A DNA stretch of 64,000 nucleotides from CAZKCI01 sp964551475 (GTDB taxonomy: Bacteria > Auribacterota > Erginobacteria > Erginobacterales > CAZKCI01): contig CAZKCI010000129.1 in assembly GCA_964551475.1 (NCBI GenBank), positions 1 through 64,000 of the forward strand, given 5' to 3'. Made by a program: the position numbers and the translations under genes. The notes beneath the pieces are model-generated. The model had not been told where the DNA came from, ran no database searches, and worked only from the letters and a program-made list of their open reading frames with translations. Below, piece by piece: positions 60,001 through 64,000 of the stretch (position 1 is the first letter of the stretch; every line of letters starts with the position of its first letter).

Positions 60001-63000
60001 TGCCTCACCGCCTACTGCGAGACCTCGAACTGGGCCACCTCCACGGTCTTCATCCCGCCTCCGGGGCTTTTAGGGGTGACCACCTTCCCGGTCGCGGTCG
60101 ACCTCTGCCAGAACGCCTCGGTGTACTTCGAGGTGAAGAACACCGGCCAGACCCACATCTACAACCTCTGCGCCGCGCAGGCTATCCCCGTCGGCGCGAA
60201 CTACGTCGGCGGCAGTTCGGAGTACCGATATTTCAACGGGGCGGTCTGGAGCTCATTCACCGGCACGCCGGACCCGGACTACTGGTCCGCCCAAACCTAC
60301 CCGTACCAATGGGATGCCCAGACCCACATCCCCGAGTTCGTCGATTTCATCGTGGGGGCGAAGGCGCAGATAAGGTACCTCGTGGAGGCCGACTGCGATT
60401 TCCCCGCCGGGGACCGGAAGTTCAAGGCCCGGGCGAGCTTCCTCACCCCCTGCGGCGAATACGAGTGCACCGACGAAACCCTGGCCACGCTGGCCCTCAA
60501 CGACATGGATGTCCAGATCGTCAAGGAGGGGCGGAACGAAACGAAGAATCCGGGCGGTCCGCTCTCCACCTCCCCGGTCATCGCCGACTCCGGGGACACC
60601 GTGTATTGGAGGGTCACTCTAGCCAATTCCGGGAACACGCCCGCCCAGTTCGTGACCATGACCGACACGCTGCCCGACACGGTCACCTTCTCCTCGGCTT
60701 CCCCCGCCCCCGGCTACCAGAGCGGCCAGGTCGTCTCCTGGTCCGTGGGGCCCGGCCTCCCCTTCGTGGCCACGATCGAAGCGACCGTCGACGGCGACGG
60801 CTGCGCGCCGGTCTCCTACAACACGGTCGACGTCTCCTGGGGCTGCCAGAGCCTGGGCTGCGTCTCGGGAAGCAAGGACTACCTGACCGACCTCATCACC
60901 GAAGTCGACTTCGAGCTCCCCGGGACCCACGTCCTCTCCGACTTCGACACCTGCCAAGGACTCGCCACCTTCTATGTTAGTAACGACGGCGCCACCGCCG
61001 ACAACATCGACTTCACCTACGCCGTCCCCCAGGGCTACTACTATGATGCCTCCGGGGGCGGAGCGACGATCGAAAGCTCGTTTTCCTCCCACACCTTCGC
61101 TTCCTCCGAGGAGGAGCCGGTCGATCTCGGGGGCTGGCCCCAGCTCCTCCGCTTCGCCGGCGCTTCCCAGGGCGGGAACATCTCCGACGGCAACGACTAC
61201 ATCGGCTCGGGCGAGACACTGACCGTCTACTTCCGGGTCTACCGCGAGCCGTCCGATTTCTCCTGCGATACCGACCCCGATATCGATCCGCCGCCCCCGC
61301 CGCCGGTTTCCGGTTCAGTCATCGGCAGTTACGACAATACCTGTCTGGAGCATGTCACCGACGGGATCACCTTTTCCGCCCAGACCGTCACCCCGGCTTA
61401 CGGAGACTTGGACTTGAGCATTTCGCCCTCCACCCAGATCGTCGGCGACGGGGAGACGGCGACCTTCAGCGTCATCCTGCGGAACAACGGGACCACCGAC
61501 ACCGACAACTGGGTGGTCGAGCACACGCTCGGCGCCGGCTACACCAACCTCACCTCCACCCTGGGGAGGGTGATCGGCGACACCGTCTGGTTTGCCTCCA
61601 CCGACACCGGGGGCGGGATCATCCCGGTCGGCACCCAGCGGACGTACGGCATCTCCGCCACCGTCGGGAGCGGGTCACTGATCCACGACGCCGAGGTGGT
61701 CGGGGAGTGCGTGGACGCGGGAGGAAACGCCACCGGCTGCCGCTACTCCTGGGACCGGACCGAAGCCTACGCCGCCAACGCGTCCTTCTCCAAGGACTCC
61801 GACTCCGTCGCCACCATCGGCGAGACCGTCTACTTCACCCTGACCGCCGAGTTCCAGAACCCGGATTACACCAGCGTCTCCATCACCGATCAGTTGCCGA
61901 CTCCCGGTCTGGAGTACCTCTCCCACACGGTGAGCCCCGCCGACTGGACCACCAGCACCGCGAACCCGGCCACCGGGGCGATCAGCGTCACCTGGAGCCA
62001 GATCACCTCGCCCACCACGGTCACCATCGAGATCGCCGCCCGGGTGGACGACGACGCCGTCAACTTCGCCGGCCAGACCCGGACCAACGCCGCCTCGGTC
62101 TCCTACATCTTCGAGGCGAACAGCTATTCCGATTCCGACACCGCCCGCGTCCTGATCGTCGAGCCCAGCGTCACCGGCTTCGACAAGTCCTTCCAGGAGG
62201 GGAATCCCAACCCGGTCCAGGCCGGGGAGGACGTCTACTTCCGCGTCCAGTTCGACAACACCGGGACCTCGGCCGCCTACGATCTCCTCTGGTACGACAC
62301 CCTGCCGCCCCAGATGCGCGACGCCACTCCCGCGATCGCCTCCATCTCGATCTACGATCTCCCTGGCCTGGCCTTCGACCGGGCGCTGGTTTCTCCCGCC
62401 GATTACGCCGCCTCCTGGAACCCCGGGACCTTCGCCATCGACTTCGACACCCCGAGCCTCTCCTCCGCCGCCCGCCTGGAGCCGAACGAGCGTATGGTCA
62501 TCCTCTACCACGCCTTCGTCGATTACGACGTTGGCTCCTTCGCCGAATTCTCCAACCTCGCCCGCATCCCCGCCGGCGGCTACGACAGCCTTCCGCCCGA
62601 CGCCGGCAACCCGGACATCCGGGACTACACCGACGGGGTGGACTGGTTGACCATGAGCGCGCCCACGCTCGCCATCGCCAAGTCGGTCATCTCCGGCTCC
62701 CCGGCCGAGATCGGGGAGACCGTCTACTACCGCCTGGAGGTCACCGTCCCGGCCGAGACCACCGCCTACTGGCCCGACCTCTACGACGTCGTCCGCCAGG
62801 ACGGGGTGTACTACATCCCCGGATCCACCGCCTTCACCGCGGTCACCGGCGTCCCGGCGGTCGGGGCGACCTTCGTCTCCACCACCGAGCCGACCTGGGT
62901 CTCCGCCACCAGCCCCAACCCGGGGATGACGATCTTCTGGGACCTGAACCCGATCGTGAACGCGAGCGACGGGACCCCCTGGGGCGACACCGACTACGTC

Positions 63001-64000
63001 TTCCGGATCGAGTTCGCCCTCCTGGTCACCGGGAAGACCGACGCCGGCGCGGACACGGTCTGGAACCCGCCCGCCGCCGGCGACTACGCCCTCGACGACA
63101 CGCGGATCAACTGGAACACCTTCAGCGCCGGAAACGGGACGACCGACTCCTTCACCGCCTACAGCGACGTCCGGACCGACGTCGACCAGCCCGTCCTCTC
63201 CGCCTTCGACAAGACGACCTTCACCAACCAGACCGTGGTCGGCGGCCAGACCGTCTACTACCAGGTGACCTTCACCAACAGCGGCTGGAACACCGCCTTC
63301 GACGCCGTGATCACCGACCTGATCCCGGTCGGGATGCGGGGAACGAGCCCGCTGGTGGACTCGATAACGGTGGGGGCGCGGACGCTGTCGGCGGGGACGG
63401 ACTACGCCACAAACTGGTCCGGCCAGACCTACACCATCACCTTCGTATCCAGCGACGCGATCCAGCCCGCTTCCGCCAACACCTCCGCCTCACGGATCCA
63501 GGTCGGGGAGACCGTGACAATCAGTTACCGCGCCACCGTGGACTCCAGCGTGGGGGCGAACTGGGTGATGACCAACTCCGCCCGGGTGACCTCCTACACC
63601 TCGCTCCCGGGGGCCAACCCCGACGAGCGGGTCTACCCCGGGATCGGTCCGGATAGCGTGACCCACCGGACTGCCCCGGTCCTGGTGACCAAGACCCAGG
63701 CCTCGGAAGGCTACACCTCGGGGAACAATGCGACCATCGGGGAACCCCTCACCTACACCCTCTCCATCGACATCCCCAACAACGATTGGGCCTACGCCCT
63801 CTTCGCCACCGACACCATACCCAACCGCCTGACCGTGACCAACGTCACCTCGTCCCCCGCCGCCACGATCTCCTGGACCGAGCGCGCCGACGGGACGACC
63901 TACGTCAGCGCCAATTTCGGCGACCTCGGCCCGGGACAGACCGGGGTCGACGCCACCGTGACTATCTCCACCTTCGTCGACCAGACCTACCCGGCCAGCA
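57058..64000 (+). CDS. Giant DUF11-repeat surface protein, N-terminal 2314 residues (continues past the window)
   Basis: An open frame from ATG 57058 (GGAGGG upstream) to the window end with no stop. A signal peptide (about residues 5-30) is followed by many Ig-like DUF11 / 'conserved repeat domain' units of about 110-150 residues. Each has the pattern 'GDTVTFTVTV.N.G....NVVVTDTLP.GL.Y' (for example 'LGDWVTFTVKVESSGLGSIKNVVVRDTLASG', 'IGETVYFTLTAEF', 'GGQTVYYQVTFTNSGWNTAF'). Several domains carry cysteine pairs. GC content is visibly higher than in the flanking DNA. Such proteins form long extracellular stalks or S-layer-like structures; the anchor should be in the missing C-terminus. Long frames in the other two plus-strand phases here are by-products of high GC. 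Confidence 0.85.
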   Translation, partial: MRLKTLSGILALASILFLPRIGFPLVVSLTGTEESNQCEAHAYYIAVENPSWAAQTAENIVIENAMPPDGFVFQNDSSVIAAPLGTLSGSAANPAVASDGLTWDLDTLFGSSVYLAPGQTLDLVFQMEVDCDGISGQDDAKVIFDFPSPNQQSDADSLFITVNPGDINVLKTPVVQQASLGDWVTFTVKVESSGLGSIKNVVVRDTLASGLAYGSANPAPQGGGGPDTYYWTSAEIPALAEMPADSAVEIALTAQVVSCEDIINDADAIFGCAGMVSVPDSVCLDTGGEVPPGTAIATIDLVEKHPALAFALAPGMTGIEYCSQTTITVTVTNGDPVTPDPAVGPAYDLVLDTNLNTTGYDVTNVTGASYNSGNGEFTVGTVPENADVVFTYDIGWPDGACPPNASSQNTLWTPLYKDGCGHPFAPPVAIYPISLTGLPSLSISKNNPGVVNGDDTITFTVEVNYEGPDGFAPTITDDYPAGWDRQSISDGGSDDGDKISWTGLTLNDGDTLQVSFQMVAPGSDPCAGPAPGLYTNTATVTAGTDCRGCAISGDSESVTFPVEDTPGCDSDNCVASVALSGGGTAEVCTGLSYTVTYTLGTGDLPSDWSSAEFRSSMELDQTPVSLDEVSVDGFSYQTYVTDNGGVGGTYVVDLSGLDSSPALSPQSAATLQVSYTFTAVDTVGSAWERTDLDLGSGCGVETNWIAVSVERTGVEVFLSGPQIIDSCGIDTYTMSLTKNGYLAYDLLAVFGLDPDGDGDDNYYYLPGSTVFTGTFSDQSGTIFAFEPDTGTPGELRWDFAAQGSGTGDLSAVGSIQIDLRSPCTADVHTYYARAEYNDRCDNGSTPRESVVAAGPAQPLWVRTPDISISKRPEKYYATQELAMWSINLLNGGDGAAYNVMIIDTLSTDLSYYYGSPVPESVAGKTVTWNFQSLTATWGGLSDLDGEGYINDLLPGGNVGVTLTASVDGCNDMVDRVYGAWGCLTAYCETSNWATSTVFIPPPGLLGVTTFPVAVDLCQNASVYFEVKNTGQTHIYNLCAAQAIPVGANYVGGSSEYRYFNGAVWSSFTGTPDPDYWSAQTYPYQWDAQTHIPEFVDFIVGAKAQIRYLVEADCDFPAGDRKFKARASFLTPCGEYECTDETLATLALNDMDVQIVKEGRNETKNPGGPLSTSPVIADSGDTVYWRVTLANSGNTPAQFVTMTDTLPDTVTFSSASPAPGYQSGQVVSWSVGPGLPFVATIEATVDGDGCAPVSYNTVDVSWGCQSLGCVSGSKDYLTDLITEVDFELPGTHVLSDFDTCQGLATFYVSNDGATADNIDFTYAVPQGYYYDASGGGATIESSFSSHTFASSEEEPVDLGGWPQLLRFAGASQGGNISDGNDYIGSGETLTVYFRVYREPSDFSCDTDPDIDPPPPPPVSGSVIGSYDNTCLEHVTDGITFSAQTVTPAYGDLDLSISPSTQIVGDGETATFSVILRNNGTTDTDNWVVEHTLGAGYTNLTSTLGRVIGDTVWFASTDTGGGIIPVGTQRTYGISATVGSGSLIHDAEVVGECVDAGGNATGCRYSWDRTEAYAANASFSKDSDSVATIGETVYFTLTAEFQNPDYTSVSITDQLPTPGLEYLSHTVSPADWTTSTANPATGAISVTWSQITSPTTVTIEIAARVDDDAVNFAGQTRTNAASVSYIFEANSYSDSDTARVLIVEPSVTGFDKSFQEGNPNPVQAGEDVYFRVQFDNTGTSAAYDLLWYDTLPPQMRDATPAIASISIYDLPGLAFDRALVSPADYAASWNPGTFAIDFDTPSLSSAARLEPNERMVILYHAFVDYDVGSFAEFSNLARIPAGGYDSLPPDAGNPDIRDYTDGVDWLTMSAPTLAIAKSVISGSPAEIGETVYYRLEVTVPAETTAYWPDLYDVVRQDGVYYIPGSTAFTAVTGVPAVGATFVSTTEPTWVSATSPNPGMTIFWDLNPIVNASDGTPWGDTDYVFRIEFALLVTGKTDAGADTVWNPPAAGDYALDDTRINWNTFSAGNGTTDSFTAYSDVRTDVDQPVLSAFDKTTFTNQTVVGGQTVYYQVTFTNSGWNTAFDAVITDLIPVGMRGTSPLVDSITVGARTLSAGTDYATNWSGQTYTITFVSSDAIQPASANTSASRIQVGETVTISYRATVDSSVGANWVMTNSARVTSYTSLPGANPDERVYPGIGPDSVTHRTAPVLVTKTQASEGYTSGNNATIGEPLTYTLSIDIPNNDWAYALFATDTIPNRLTVTNVTSSPAATISWTERADGTTYVSANFGDLGPGQTGVDATVTISTFVDQTYPAS

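Noticed and set aside
58703..63656. Several long plus- and minus-strand frames rich in Arg, Pro and Ser (for example 58703-59725, 59706-60980, 61707-63656)
   Set aside because: They are alternative phases of the DUF11 gene, which is continuously open from 57058 and has coherent Ig-like repeats.

Overview
The window looks like chromosomal DNA of an uncultured Gram-negative bacterium, mostly GC-rich. Signal peptides, lipoproteins, a DUF481 outer-membrane-type protein and many secreted repeat proteins point to a diderm cell. Giant DUF11, SBBP and FG-GAP-like proteins, together with dispersed CCCCGTTGGGG palindromes, are common in PVC-superphylum and other candidate-phylum genomes. I cannot assign a phylum from sequence alone.

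Layout. 1-2300: an AbiE (type IV toxin-antitoxin) operon whose toxin gene carries a one-base frameshift. 2305-7452: a secreted GH78 alpha-L-rhamnosidase with an internal tandem duplication, then a divergent SGNH hydrolase interrupted by TPRs. 7492-11388: secreted proteins, one with the six-repeat domain that recurs through the window. 11542-16728: housekeeping genes (ispA; minus-strand rnz-hypA-hypB-yjbQ; a YihY membrane protein). 16898-19339: a broken histidine kinase, an MscS-like/DUF481 fusion and mscL. 19619-22447: an SBBP-repeat surface protein. 22699-23931: a tyrosine recombinase and tRNA-Phe.

23910-45774 is an integrated island of about 21.9 kb. Its left end is the 3' end of tRNA-Phe(GAA), and its right end is a 28-bp copy of that sequence. 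It carries two tyrosine recombinases, a small helix-turn-helix protein, a nuclease-helicase with five 71-residue C-terminal repeats, an SBBP surface protein, two MORN-type lipoproteins, a metallophosphoesterase, a truncated BglII-like endonuclease, another six-repeat secreted protein, and a 483-residue protein with family A DNA polymerase motifs beside 1.4 kb of C-skewed, repeat-containing non-coding DNA.

45953-64000 returns to the chromosome: a basic HTH protein, CvpA, a tiny protein of five 14-residue repeats, a candidate small RNA, a large membrane protein, further SBBP and FG-GAP/S74 surface proteins, an IS630 insertion, and the first 2314 residues of a DUF11 surface protein that runs off the window.

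The unifying theme is a set of surface or secreted proteins (starts at 9533, 19619, 34273, 50403, 53561 and 57058). Each is preceded by a copy of a related leader RNA that ends in a terminator-like hairpin (CCCGGC..GCCGGG plus T-run in the clear copies). Several also share the C-terminal repeat domain. This looks like a co-regulated surface regulon controlled by an attenuator or riboswitch-like element that I do not recognise.
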